From assembly GCA_003508835.1 (NCBI GenBank), contig PUFA01000066.1, positions 3,100,001 to 3,164,000 of the forward strand: a DNA stretch of 64,000 bases, given 5' to 3'. Under the pieces are notes generated by a model. It saw nothing but the letters and a program-made list of their open reading frames with translations. It was not told the DNA's origin and ran no database searches. The position numbers were made by a program, and so were the translations under genes. The DNA comes from Eonycteris spelaea (lineage: Eukaryota > Chordata > Mammalia > Chiroptera > Pteropodidae). Shown here piece by piece: positions 11,560 to 22,399 of the stretch (position 1 is its first letter; every line of letters begins with the position of its first letter).

Positions 11560-11960
11560 TCGAGCAGGAATATCTGAGGGATACACTTCCAGAAGCTGAG
11601 ACTATTTGCATCAAAAGCATGTGCATTTGTCGCTCTGACAGATGTGGCCATATTGCCCTACAGAGTAGGCTTGTGCCAATTTTCACTTTTACCAAAGGTA
11701 CAAGAGTGCTTCTTTCCCTGCAGCCTTGCCAACACGGGGTGGATCAGACTTTGGGATTTTTACCAATCTGATATGTGAGAAATGATCTGTGTACTTTTAA
11801 TTTGCATTTTTCTTATTATAAAGGTTGAACGCCCTTTCATATGTTTATGAGCTGTTCAAATTTCCTTTTCTGTGACCTGTGTATGTATATCCCGTATCCA
11901 TTTTCCCACTGACATTATTAAATGGAAAAGTGAAGGGACAGAACGGAAGGCACATTATAA
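11560..11960 (-). mobile_element. LINE-1 (old L1M type) fragment, minus strand
   Basis: GCCTTGCCAACACGGGGTGG, TTTTAATTTGCATTTTTCTT and CCCTTTCATATGTTTATGAG in this order mark an antisense L1 3' region. It is truncated on both sides. Confidence 0.65.
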
Positions 11961-12488
11961 TTATTTTTATAAATTAAAAGCAAACCGATATTTTGGCTTA
12001 TACGGATATTCTTACACAGGCATAAAAGTTTTCTAGAAGCAACCACAGGAAACTATTAATAGAGGGATACACTGGGTGCCATTTTTTGTCTGTGAGCTAA
12101 AAAAAAAAGTTATTATTTTAATCTCCTAAATTTGGGGGTGGTTTGTTATGCCTGAATGCTATTTTTTGAGCCTTTCTGAATGACTTCACTTTTTAACCAT
12201 GTACAAGTGTTACTTGTATAATTTTTTTAAATGTTAGTAAGGGTTTTCTGGACTTTTTTGTTTGTCTTTATAGTTTTTGTATTTAAAAAATTGTAATATA
12301 TGTTGTTTGCATTTAAAAAAAAAATTTTAGGAGCATGCTCTATCTGGAAAAACACCACTGTCAGGAATTGAGGCAAGTCCCAGAATTCAAGTCACGTCTT
12401 ATACTTTATAAGTGCTCAAGAAATATTCGTTGGATGAAATGAAATAGAAGCTTCTCTTTGACTGATTCACCAAAGACTCCAGATGTGA

Positions 12489-12546
12489 AATTATAATATT
12501 CTTTTGTTTTTGACAGATGAGGAATTATAATATTCTTTTGTTTTTG
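12489..12546 (+). repeat. Short tandem duplication, 34-bp period
   Basis: AATTATAATATTCTTTTG with its following TTTTTG occurs at 12489-12512 and again, without change, at 12523-12546. Confidence 0.9.
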
Positions 12547-12649
12547 GATATTTTTAAAAGTGAGGAGGCAAGTCCCTTTGTCCCATAAAGTCCAGGGCTG
12601 CTGTAAAAAATAACACTTCGAAAGGCATTTTCCTGTGAGGATGCCTCTC

Positions 12650-12865
12650 CCTGTCTCTGTCCCTTGCCCCCTCCCCCCAGTAATGCCTGTCAGTCCCAAG
12701 ATTGTGTCTCATTGATCAGGTTTGGGTCATGTGCCCTTCTCTGCCAATCAGTATTGCCAGGGGGTGGGCCACTGATTGGTCACATCCCATTCCTGAATCC
12801 AGGGGTGGAATCTACACCAACCAAACCAGGGGGATCTAGTGTGGTTTTGCCCAAAGGAAAAGCAG
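12650..12865 (+). repeat. Interspersed repeat, family B
   Basis: It carries the paired CCAAT-like blocks CTGCCAATCAGTATTGCC and CACTGATTGGTCAC in the same order and spacing as the copy at 9085-9430, but more diverged. Confidence 0.4.
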
Positions 12866-12869
12866 AGTG

Positions 12870-13125
12870 CTTTGTACAGGGCGCTGTGCAAGCTGAGGAG
12901 ATATGATGGTGAACGAGACAGATATTGTCCCAGCCTTCAAGGAGCTGACATCTTAGTTGGAGAGACCCCAAAAAGTAAACTAACAAATGTAAAAATTACA
13001 AATGTTTATAAATTCTATGAAAGACACAGGCAAAAGACAGAGCAAATATTTTGAATAGAGTGGTTAGAGAGGAGGAGACATTTAAACTGAGACACGAATG
13101 ATGACTAGAACTAATTAGGTAGCCA
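12870..13125 (-). mobile_element. L2 3' part, minus strand, left of a nested L1
   Basis: ACAGGGCGCTGTGCAAGCTG, GTGAACGAGACAGATATTG, GGAGCTGACATCTTAGTTGG and AGGAGACATTTAAACTGAGA give the reverse-complement L2 order up to the L1 insertion point. Confidence 0.65.
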
Positions 13126-14120
13126 TAGGGGGAAAACACAGGTTGGAGTCCTACTTCACACTTAAACCAGGACAAATTCTAAATAGATCATAGATTTAAA
13201 CATAAAAGGGGAAACCACAAATGTAGTAAAATAAAACTGGTATAAGCCCTTCATATCTTCAGGTTGTAAAAGATCTTTTTAATAATGAAGCAAAACCCAA
13301 ATGTCCTAAAATGAAAGATAAATCCTACAACATAAAAATGTTAAAAGCAATCTTTATGGCTAAAAATAACCTCACTAAATTAGATGCCAAAAGACAAATT
13401 GGGCTAATTTGGGCTAATCACAAAAAGCTAATTTACCTAATATATAAAATGTTCTGACAAATCAATAAGAAAAACATCAACAACTCGATAAGAAAAGGGG
13501 CAAAAAAAGATCATTCATAGAGAAGGAAAAAACAAATGGCTTTTAAGTATATAAAAAGGTGCTCAATTTCATACTTAATAAGGGACATGAGATATCATTC
13601 CTTCCCCTTCAAATGAACAAAAATCCTAATTGACAATCAACAGAGTTCAGTAAAACACCTAAGTGGCAACAAGTGTTGGTAAAGGTATCAGAAAACAAGC
13701 ATTCTCATGCATTGTTAGTATGAGTATAAACTGATCCCACTCCACAGAAAGACTTTGGTAATAGTCATTAAGTTTACTGAATAATTAAACTAATATGCTT
13801 TTAGGAATTTATCCTATGGGCTTATTCATACTTTGCTAAATGATATATATACAGTTATTCATTACCACATTGTTTTTAATAAAAAGAAACAATGCCTATT
13901 GATAAGGGACTGGGTAAATAAATGGCAGTCTTGCCATACAATGAAATACTATTTAGTGGCTATAAAAGAAGGAAGCGGCTGTGTGTGAACTGGTAAATAA
14001 AGTGCATGCCAGAACCTTCTAAGCAAAATCATATGTATAGCATGTACTCATTTGTAACATTTTAAGGGGGTGGAGAGAAAAAGAATGCATATTCATATTT
14101 ACTTGCATATGCAAAAAAAT
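13126..14120 (+). mobile_element. LINE-1 3' fragment inserted into an L2
   Basis: This is a continuous, decayed L1 ORF2 3' part of about 1 kb. Landmarks are AGGACAAATTCTAAATAGATC, AACCTCACTAAATTAGATGC, GGCAACAAGTGTTGGTAAAG and AATGAAATACTATTTAGTGG. Stops break all frames. L2 sequence in minus orientation ends at about 13125 and resumes at about 14125, so this L1 landed within it. Confidence 0.8.
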
Positions 14121-14124
14121 CTTA

Positions 14125-14560
14125 GAAAGATATGCAAGGAACTAATAACCAGATGCCAGGAGGAGCAGCATGTGCAAAAGGTCCCAAGGTAGAAAAAAAA
14201 AAAAAAAAAGGTGGTAAATTCCAAGGACTAAGAGTGTGGCTGAGAAAGATGACATGTGACAGGTGGTGGCCAGATGAGAGAGAGTCTTGCAGACCAACTT
14301 TTAGGAGTCTGGTCTTGAGTCCCAGTGCGGTGGGAAGACATTCAAAAGAAGAACTTGATTCGATTCACATTTTAAGAGCATCTTGCTGCCACTTGGAGAA
14401 ACGATTGGAGGAAAGCCAGGTGGAAACAGAGAAACCAACGAGGAGTCTGGACAGTTATCTAAGGGAGCAATGAGGTGGGCTGGACCTGGAGACGGCGGTG
14501 GAGACGGTGAGGAGCTGACAGATTGAAAAGAGAGTTTGAAGTTGGAATGCGTGGGTTGGA
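14125..14560 (-). mobile_element. L2 continuation, minus strand, right of the nested L1
   Basis: AGGAGCAGCATGTGCAAAAG, GTCCCAAGGTAG and an A run, CAGATGAGAGAGAGTCTTGC, GTGCGGTGGGAAGACATTC and GATTCGATTCACATTTTAAG continue the L2 left off at 13125. Confidence 0.65.
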
Positions 14561-14869
14561 TGTGCCCGTGAAGCGGAGGGAAGACAGGAGTTGACGTCTG
14601 GCTTACGTACCATGTGGGCGGTGATGGGGTTGACTGAGCTAGGAAGACGAGGAAACGGGGCCCAGGCTGGGCTTGGATGAGGGTGTGCTCATGGGGGGGC
14701 ACGTTAACTTTGAGAGGTCAGTAAAACACCTAAGTGTCAGTAAAACACTGCATAGGTGGTTTGGTGCTTGAGCCTGCAGCGGGGGAAGCCAGTAAGAGCT
14801 GAGATGGCTTATACAGAGAGTAACTAACACAGATCCTGTGTGGGTCCCAAACTGGGGCCCTGTGCCTAG

Positions 14870-15300
14870 ACCAGTGCAGACGCATGTCCACGAAAGCCAT
14901 GTTCAAGAATGTCCATAGCAGCTTTATTCATAATAGACCCAAACTGGAAATTTCCCAAGTGTTCTTTAATAGCAAATTGAAAAAATTGTGATATACAGAT
15001 AGATAGACAGACAGACAGACATGTGGTATATGCTAAAATAATGAAAAGGAATGAACTGATATACACAACACCACAAATGAATTTTACAGACATTATATTG
15101 AGCAAAATAAGCCAGATGCCAAGGAATATATGCTGTGTTATGCCATTTATATAGGGTTCTAGAATCAGCAAAACCAGTTTATGGTGGTAAAAGTCACAAT
15201 AGGGGTACCTTGGGTGGGGGAGAAGAGGGAATAGACTGTAAAGGAAATGGGGGAATTTGGCGGGGGAGGGGAGTTGGAAATGTTCAATATGAAAGACAGA
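14870..15300 (+). mobile_element. LINE-1 3' fragment, plus strand
   Basis: Landmarks are ATGTCCATAGCAGCTTTATT, AAACTGGAAATTTCCCAAG, TGAGCAAAATAAGCCAGATG and TGCCATTTATATAGGGTTCT. A GATA/GACA microsatellite sits inside at 14997-15020. A 222-codon antisense frame (14866-15534) is only the complement of this L1. Confidence 0.75.
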
Positions 15301-15639
15301 GAGAGACCAGCACCAACAAACAGCAAAAGGGATCTCAGAACAAACCAAGATATCGTAGGGAGCCGGTGAAAGGCACCAAGTAGGAGACAGGAGACCAGGA
15401 TTCGCATCCCACATTGTCACTCCCAGCTGGGCTGCCGCATACAATTGTGCAAGTTGTTCACTGTCCAACTCTAGGGGGCGCTCTTCACATGGAGGTCTGT
15501 GTAGATGGTGCCCTGGGGATGTATAGTGAATCATTGCATATGGGACCCTGGCCTAGTATCTGTCCCTGGAAAGTAATGACAGAACCCACGTTATGGGCTC
15601 CTGGAAGCAGACATCTTGGTAGTTTTTCAAAGCTTCCAA

Positions 15640-15720
15640 GTCTAACGTAAGTCTGTTAAATTGATACTCAATAAATGTTTGTTGATTAAATAAGTGAATG
15701 AATAAGTGAGGGAGGGAGGG
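15640..15720 (+). mobile_element. L2 3' terminus, plus strand
   Basis: CTCAATAAATGTTTGTTGAT then GAATGAATAAGTGAGGGAGG is the short terminal part of L2. Confidence 0.5.
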
Positions 15721-15784
15721 AATATGTACCCAGTGATTTATAGTGTCCCTAACCTTCCACAGCCCTCACAAGATCACAGTAAAA

Positions 15785-15975
15785 TGGGCAGCATAACGCA
15801 GTGGCCATGAGTCCAGGCTCTGGAGGCGGACTCCCTGCTTCAAATCCCAGTCATGTAATCCCTTTGAACCTCACCTATAAACTGGAAATGATAATGACGA
15901 TGCTTGCCTAAAAGGGTCGTTTTGAGCAGTGACTGAGATGTGTAAAAAGCACTTAACACGGCCTAGCCAAGCCTT
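15785..15975 (+). mobile_element. MIR SINE, plus strand
   Basis: Head AGTCCAGGCTCTGGAGGCGG and CTTCAAATCCCAGTC, core CCTATAAACTGGAAATGATAA and tail GCACTTAACACGG. Confidence 0.7.
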
Positions 15976-15984
15976 GACAGTTGG

Positions 15985-16390
15985 AATTAGATTTGGCTGT
16001 ATAAAACAGAAGACCCAAATAAGTGACTGAAGTAAGATCTCTATCTCTATCTCTATCTCTGTCATTTCTATCTTTCTCTTCCCCTCCCTTTCTGAGTACA
16101 TATGCTTAAGAAATCAAAAGGTGTGGCATTTAGGGTTGGAATAATGAATACACAGTCATCAGGGTCTTAGATTTCTGTCTCTTTGCTCCATCGTACTCCA
16201 AGATTGCCTCATAAACTAAAATGGCTGCCAGAGTGCCAGCCGTCATGTCCACATTCCAGTCAGGAAGAAGGAGGAAATGAGGAAGGGCAAAAGGCATGTA
16301 CCTGCCAGCTATTAGTCCCAGCCAACAATTTCTGCTTGCTTCTCATTGGTCACCCCTAGCTGCATGGGAGGCGTATTGATGCCCAGAACA
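15985..16390 (+). repeat. Interspersed repeat, family E
   Basis: Blocks TTGGCTGTATAAAACAGAAG, AAATGGCTGCCAGAGTGCC, AGGAAGAAGGAGGAAATG and CTCATTGGTCACCCCTAGC follow a common mammalian repeat that I remember but cannot name. It contains a short (CTCTAT)n run at 16038-16060. A second copy is at 30885-31310. Confidence 0.45.
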
Positions 16391-16544
16391 AAATTAGGGT
16401 CCATTAATAGTAATGGATACTGGGAAGACAGCCAGGTATCTCTGCCACATTAGGGCTCAATAAATATTAGCTGTTATTTTTGCCATTTCAGAGAGGAGGA
16501 AAAAAAAGCTCAGAGAAATTAGGTAAATTGCCCCCCAGGTTTTA

Positions 16545-16780
16545 TTTAATTCATTCAATAAATGTTACCTGTACCTACTATGTGCTAATCCATTAGGAAA
16601 CAAATACTAAGACATAGACTCTGCTCTCAAGGACATGAAATCAAGTCATTTCAAAGAATGTGGCACTGAGAGAACACACATAAGGTGGCCAGATGGTTCA
16701 AAGCACAGAGAGTATTCAGCCTGGGGTGAGGCCGGGAGGGCTTCCTGGAAGAGGTGGAGATCCTTAACATCAGGATAATA
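16545..16780 (-). mobile_element. L2 3' end, minus strand
   Basis: TTCATTCAATAAATGTTACC, CCTACTATGTGCTAATCC, CTCTGCTCTCAAGGACATG and GGCCGGGAGGGCTTCCTGG give the antisense L2 order. Confidence 0.65.
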
Positions 16781-16784
16781 GCTG

Positions 16785-16915
16785 TACCTACTTCATAGGC
16801 TGTGGAGAAGATTAAATGAGACATGCTAGTGATGCGCTCAGCACAGTGCCTGGTACACAGTGAGTACTCAAATCAGTGGCAGCTCTTACATGACTGTCAT
16901 CATCACCATCATTAT
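16785..16915 (+). mobile_element. MIR SINE 3' half, plus strand
   Basis: CTACTTCATAGGCTGTGGAG, AAGATTAAATGAGACATGC, CTCAGCACAGTGCCTGGTAC and a CAT-rich end at 16895-16925. Confidence 0.7.
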
Positions 16916-16919
16916 CATC

Positions 16920-17890
16920 ATTACCAGTTCAGAAAGGACCACTTCTTAACGTTAGGATATTTTGCAACTGAAGTTATCTCCCAATGGTGCCAGCCTCCAA
17001 CATGTATTTTAAAAAGCAGAACAACAGGAAACAAAAATTCCTCATTTTCTGTTGACTCCAGGCCAGAACTGATCTTGGGAGTGATAAATTCGTACCCTCT
17101 CAGGAGAACTGGATTTTAAAAGCTGCCACCTTAAGGTTTTTATCTCAAGCACTTAACTGCTGTCTTCTCTATTCAGTAACAGGAAAGAAAGACCAAGGGA
17201 TTTAAAAAAAAAAAAAAAAAAGCAACAAACAGACAAAAAACCCTTTTTTCTTTTTTAACATCAAGAGTTTGGTTCTCCTGAGAAGACCTGAGGAAATGCA
17301 GCTAATTCACATTTTATGGCCCCAAAGGAACCAAGTTTCCTGGAAGAATGAAAGGCAAGGCAGGATCTGTTTAAAAGCACATTCAGAGTGAAACCAGATT
17401 ATGTGGGGGCCACAATGCGGCCTTGAAGCCAAACCTTGGAAACAGCATCTGTCCCCTGGATATTTTGGGAGTGTCCTCGGCAGAGCATGGCAGCCGCCAG
17501 AGGCCTGTTTGGACATCTCCTCCAAGGGCGCACCTAAAGAATGCATCACCCGGCCTCCCCTTGACCCCACCCGGGCCCCAGAGCTGTGTCAGCAGCGGTA
17601 TAAATGGTGCAGAGATAAAAAGAGATATTTAAACACCCAGAAATCATCTTCTAATTTAGGAACCGAGCTGCAAAATATCTTCCTCCCATAACTGCCTGAG
17701 CTGGGAATTTGGATTTTGAACCTCTTCCCTTGCCAGGCCACCCAAATGTCTTCATGTATTAATAGAAGGCGAGTACAAGACTTCAGGGACAGAGGGGACT
17801 GACTGACTATTGGTCATAGATCGTCTGGACTCAGAAGATTAAGACCATCAAAGCCCTTTCCGAGCCTTTGTTTACTCTATGCTTCCACTG
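16920..17890. other. Intergenic, unique sequence
   Basis: No repeat or gene is recognised except an A17 run near 17204. GGTATAAATGG at 17597-17607 resembles a TATA box but has no convincing transcript beside it. Confidence 0.4.
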
Positions 17891-17894
17891 GGGA

Positions 17895-18070
17895 TTATAA
17901 CTGCCGCATTGCTGCTATTGCTGCTTTGATTATTAAGCACTTTAATACTTGCACAAAGAGTGTGCAATCCTTTAATTACGGTCCTCCCTGTGTCATTGGC
18001 AGAGGCAAGTTGGAATTGTCCTCCCTGTTTTGCACAAAAGACAATGAAGGCCTAGGTGAGTGAACAAGTT
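17895..18070 (-). mobile_element. MIR-like fragment, minus strand
   Basis: GATTATTAAGCACTTTAATAC, CAATCCTTTAATTACGGTCC and CCTCCCTGTTTTGCACAAAAG resemble an old MIR variant in antisense. It contains the inverted repeat at 17949-17967. Confidence 0.4.
17949..17967. promoter_or_regulatory. Perfect 7-bp inverted repeat with C/EBP-like halves
   Basis: TTGCACA, five bases, TGTGCAA. Each arm resembles a C/EBP half-site. It sits in an old MIR-like fragment 20 kb upstream of PTPN1. It could be chance. Confidence 0.25.
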
Positions 18071-18212
18071 CAGGGTCAAAAATTAGTCAGCACCAGGGAG
18101 ATGGCAGGGTGTGCGTGGGAATCGGGAGGGCCTTGGTTCCGGCCCAGTTTGAAATGCTGGTCTAAATTCAAGATGTGTGCTTTCTTCTCGAAGAAGTGGT
18201 TGAGGAGTGCAG

Positions 18213-18345
18213 GGGTGTGTGGTGTGTGTGTGTGTGTGTGTAATGTCCGTGCGTGGTGTTTTGAGAGTTGGTTTGTGTATGTTTGTGTGTCTTTCTGTGT
18301 TTGCCCATGTGTGTCCATGTGTGTATCCGTGTATCTATCTGCGTG
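18213..18345 (+). repeat. GT-rich simple-sequence tract
   Basis: A pure GT core at about 18222-18240 is followed by degenerate GTGT/GTCC units. Chance frames on both strands cover it. Confidence 0.85.
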
Positions 18346-18540
18346 TTTGTCTAGGCGCCCAAAAGGAAGGACAGAGGTGGGGGAGGGAGGATGATCAGGT
18401 GATAGGAGGAGAATCAGTTAATAAAACTTAGAATGGCAAAGCTGGAAGCCCCCTTAAAAATCTGGTCCACAGAGGAGAAGGGGAACGGAGGGAAGGCAAA
18501 GCAGGTAAAAGAGGTCAGATGGAAGCTAGACTTTTGGTGG

Positions 18541-18685
18541 TGAGCATGATGTAGTATATACATTATATTACAAATTATAATTATCATTTATATTACAGTC
18601 AAAAAATTATGATGTTGCATGTCTGAAGCTTATATGTTATAAACCAATGTTACCTTAATTAAAAAATAAAAATAAAAACTAATCA
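18541..18685 (+). mobile_element. LINE-1 3' end, plus strand
   Basis: TGAGCATGATGTAGTATATA, TGTCTGAAGCTTATATG, TTATAAACCAATGTTACC and an A-rich end at 18660-18680 form the L1 3' UTR end seen in laurasiatherian mammals. It is one of the younger-looking L1 ends here. Confidence 0.7.
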
Positions 18686-18829
18686 TCATTTAAAAAATCA
18701 TCTGGTCCATACTAAGATCTCGCTGTTAACTTCGGCAGGTGTGATAATAGCATGATGATGTCATTGTTTAAAAAAGTGATTATCACGTATTTACTGGTGA
18801 AATGACAAGAGGCCTGCAATTTGCTTTAA

Positions 18830-18990
18830 AAGATTCTAGCTGAGAAAGAGCGAGCCGAGGGGACAGAATAAAAATGAGATTGGCAAAATGTGAATAATTG
18901 TTGACGATGGATGCTTAGGTATTAATTATATGATTCGATTTTTGTATATGTTTGAAATTTTCCATAACGTTTTTAAAAATCTTATATACC
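18830..18990 (+). mobile_element. LINE-1 3' end, plus strand (older subfamily)
   Basis: GATTGGCAAAATGTGAATAA, TTGTTGACGATGGATGC and TTTGTATATGTTTGAAATTT, followed by TTCCATAACG, match the 3' end of older L1M elements. Confidence 0.65.
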
Positions 18991-19289
18991 AGTTGACACA
19001 AACTAGCATCCTGTAGGTCAAATGTCACTCGTAAAAATCCTTATAAAAATTGAACTAGTTGCCAATGTTTAAAAATGGGAGAGTACATATAAAAATCTTG
19101 CTTTCCAGATTTTCTTGAAAAATCAGAAGTTCTAGTAACTCTGATCCCACACCCCTTTTTCGGTAACAGAACTGGAGAGAAAGCACCCCCCCCCTTAGCT
19201 GGGGGCCTTTGCTCTCAGTTTACCGCAGTCCTCATCATTCCCTATTACTCCTGATGCTAAGACTGTTTCTTGTCACTCTTGGGTTACTG

Positions 19290-20010
19290 TTTCTCTTTTA
19301 GTAGAAGTAAGAGGAAAGTGCATGAGTTCTTTTGAGGCAGAGATATTTGCCACCCAAATGTCCAGTCTCCACTTCTTTCTACTAACAGAAACTCCTACAC
19401 TATCGGGGGTGGAAATATATTTTAAAATTACATTTTCCCAGCTTCTCTTGAATCTAAGAATGCTCCCGTGTTTCTCAATCAGGCAACTTCGTCTCCCACG
19501 GACATTTGGCAACGTCTGGAGACTTAATTTTGGTTGTCACAACTAGGGAGGGGGAGTACTGCTGACATTTAGCGGGTAGAGGCAGGGATGCTGCTAAACA
19601 CCCTGCAGTAAACAGGACACCCCCCCCCCACAACAAAGACTTATTCAGACCAAAATGTCAGCAGTGCTGAGGTTGTGGGGCCAATGCATTGCAAGTGGAA
19701 GTTGCTAGTAGGGCTTCCAAGAAAGCCCTTTGGTGCCTTGCCATTCTCCTTCATTTTCCCTGCAATGTAAACATGATGGCTGGAGCTCAAGCAGCTATTT
19801 TGTAACCTCGAGGAGGGACGTTCTGTGCTAAAGAGTGAAGGAAATGGAATCCCGAACAACTTCATGAAGCTCCCATACCTTCCTCTTAGAATACTGACCT
19901 CCAGACTGGTTTTATGTGAAAGAAATAGATCCCTAATTTGTTTAAGCCACTGGAGTCCAGTCTCTGTTACTATCAGCCAAGCACGATTTGTAAAAGGTGT
20001 ATCTTTATGC
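19290..20010 (+). mobile_element. LTR-type interspersed repeat, family A, split by MER5A
   Basis: This is a common mammalian repeat with an MaLR-like 3' end (TTTGTTTAAGCCACTG near 19937), whose exact subfamily I cannot name. The left part ends near 19467 and the right part resumes near 19721 with GCCAATGCATTGCAAG; between them sits a MER5A. Related copies lie at 10010-10320, 21000-21330, 26770-27160 and 34535-34900. Confidence 0.5.
19468..19720 (+). mobile_element. MER5A (hAT-Charlie MITE), nested
   Basis: Clear blocks are GGACATTTGGCAACGTCTGG, TTTTGGTTGTCACAACTAG, GGGATGCTGCTAAACA and a poly-C run before ACAACAAAG. It lies inside an LTR-type repeat whose two halves flank it (19290-19467 and 19721-20010), so the MER5A came later. 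Confidence 0.8.
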
Positions 20011-20299
20011 CTAGTTCTCTATGCTGGTAGGACAAGGAAAGAGAGACTAAAAGAAACACATGTTCACAGTAAAAAAAGGAGAAAGCATATTCCTGTGTGG
20101 CAATGATCCAGCCCACTTCCCTCCTTTATGTCACTTCTAGGCCCCTGCAGGCAAGCGTTTGCAACTCCTGACCTAATCCAACTCCTTCACCAAAAAAAAA
20201 TGAGGAACTGAGGCCCTCAGCAGGTTAATGATGACCTGGGGGCTAATCCACAACCTGGTACTTTCTTTCTCATATTTCCAAGAAGACAAGGCCAATGTG

Positions 20300-20490
20300 G
20301 GGGTAAAGAATGTGGTTTCTGGAGCCAGTCTGTCTTGGTCGAACAATGGTGCCACCATTGTCTAGCCCTGTGACCTCAGGCAGCTCATGTAACCTCTCTG
20401 TCCCTCAGTTTCTCATCTGGAAAATAGGGATGATGATAAAGGCACCTGTTGCCTAGAGCTGTTAGGAGGATTCGGATCAGTCAGTGTCCC
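20300..20490 (+). mobile_element. MIR SINE, plus strand
   Basis: TGTGGTTTCTGGAGCCAGTC, GACCTCAGGCAGCTCATG, CTCAGTTTCTCATCTGG and GAGCTGTTAGGAGGATTCGG form a well-ordered copy. Confidence 0.75.
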
Positions 20491-20799
20491 TGCAGAAGGA
20501 GAAGTTTTATGAATGGATTTTTTATAAAGTTGTAGCAGATGCAGGAAACCCACAGGTGAAACACCCCAGAGCTAGTAACAGAGGGTGTGTTATTATCCTT
20601 TGTTAATAACAGGGGGGCAGCCCAACCCCTAGATAGTAGTAACAGTGGAGACATTATCACCCTAGGCCTGAAGGGGCAAGAAGGGAGTAGTTGCCAGATC
20701 TGGAGACAAGGGGGCCCTACGGAAAGGCTGCCTGAAGGAGCTATGTATGACCTTTAGTTGAAGGACACAGTAGCCCATGGTGACTCAACGGAAGAGCGG

Positions 20800-21330
20800 G
20801 AGTAGGGGGTGGGAGGTGGAATAAACACCCAGACCTACTCTCCTCTGTTCCTCCCACTTCCTGTAAGCATCTCTCATCGGTCAAAGCCAATCAGAAGGCA
20901 GAGGGCAAGAGAGCACTTTGACGCTGCCCACATAGGTCACAGAGCAGAATGGAGAAGGCGGGAGGAGGAAGAGGCTGGAGACCAGGGCTTGCATCCCCAG
21001 CTGCATTATTGAGAATTTCTGGGTTGTGTCATTGGAAGGAACGAAAGTGCCCCCTTCTTCCCCTTTTCCTATTTCCACTCACCGGAAGGAATAGGAACAT
21101 GATGGCAGGAGCTAGAGCAGCCCTTTTAGACCACACAATGGAGGTTCCCTATTGAGGGTGCCAAGCAACAAGGTAGCCAGAGTCTGGAATCCTCAATGAT
21201 GTGGAACCACGATAGCCAACCAGACATTCACCCTTGGACTGTTCCGTGAGGAAGGATTAAAATTTTATTTTGTTCAACCCAGCTATTTTGGCTTTTATTA
21301 CAGCAACTGAACTGATATCCTGACCAATAC
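20800..21330 (+). mobile_element. LTR-type interspersed repeat, family A-like
   Basis: The 3' end, with ATTTTGTTCAACCCAGC and a run to CTGAACTGATATCCTGACC near 21325, resembles the end of family A. The left part (20800-21000) is uncertain and may be unique sequence. Confidence 0.4.
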
Positions 21331-21549
21331 ACGATTTAAATCAGGTATTTGCTCAGATTCTGGAACTATTTTAGGCCAAGCTTTTTAAAATAAAATAAAA
21401 TAAAGTGACTGGAAAGTTACAAACTCTGCTAAAAAAAAAATCTGTTAAAGAAATTTAACATAATACAGTAGACTGTAGTGTCTGGTGAAAAGATAATAAC
21501 ATTTAAAACTCCTCCGGAATTGAGATGGTCAGTAAGCCAAGTTCGCTTG

Positions 21550-21960
21550 TCAGCAGCCCAATCACACTAAGATCACAAGGGGCACAAGAGAGAGCTGCTT
21601 CCTGTAGCTACCAAACAAATCTTGAGATGAACTCTGATTGGACCAATTTGTACCACATGCTCACCCCTGAACCAATCGTTGTGGTTATCGTACCTCAGAT
21701 GCTCTGATTGGCTGGTGCTAAGTCACATGCTGTTTGTTGGGGGTGGGGGGGGAGTCACTGGAACCAGCTAGACAGAAAGAACTTCCAGAAGGGGTCGGTC
21801 CCCATGGAAATGCAGGGTACTTGGCGCAGAAGAGACTACAATAGTTGCAGGAGGGTCCCAACTCAGCAAACATCCTTCATGCTCATCAATATGAAAAGAA
21901 AGAAAATTAGAAAATGACAAATTGTCATGGTCCCAGAGAGGGTTGCTGTGGGATTTCCCA
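21550..21960 (+). repeat. Interspersed repeat, family B
   Basis: GAACCAATCGTTGTGG and GCTCTGATTGGCTGG are spaced as in the other two copies, and an extra GATTGGACC block lies 5' of them. Confidence 0.45.
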
Positions 21961-22399
21961 TCAGCCAGTCTGCAAAATTTCTTTTTGGCAAATGGAAGTA
22001 TTGAGCCAGACATTCCCTGCCAACGTTCAACATGTGTGACTATCCCCAGAAAGTAAATAAATCTGAGCAAGAGACGCCCCCGGCTGGAGACCCAAGGGAC
22101 ATTTTCAAAGCTACCAACAGAGCATCCTCTGTGTTTCAGTCACTTTCTGTGAAATACAACAAAGGACTTCATGTGAAATAAAGGGGGCAATTATGTCCCC
22201 AGGGGTGGGGAGTGTGGCTTGTTATGCCACGGGAAAGATGAGGTTCTTCCATCCAGTGAATAGGAGTCATCTGCTTCTGCTCCAAATGGCATTATGACAG
22301 GAGTGCTGTTTAATCAAAGTACAGCATGTTCTACCCTGTTCTATCCTTTTGGGGGAGATTTAAAGCAATGGGATCTGATTGATATCTTAGTTTGGAAAT

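Noticed and set aside
14866..15534. 222-codon minus-strand open frame with hydrophobic runs
   Set aside because: Its right two-thirds is the complement of an L1 3' fragment; the apparent membrane segments come from A-rich L1 sequence read backwards.
17597..17607. TATA box of an unknown gene
   Set aside because: GGTATAAATGG stands alone, without a CpG island, initiator, recognisable exon or open frame downstream.
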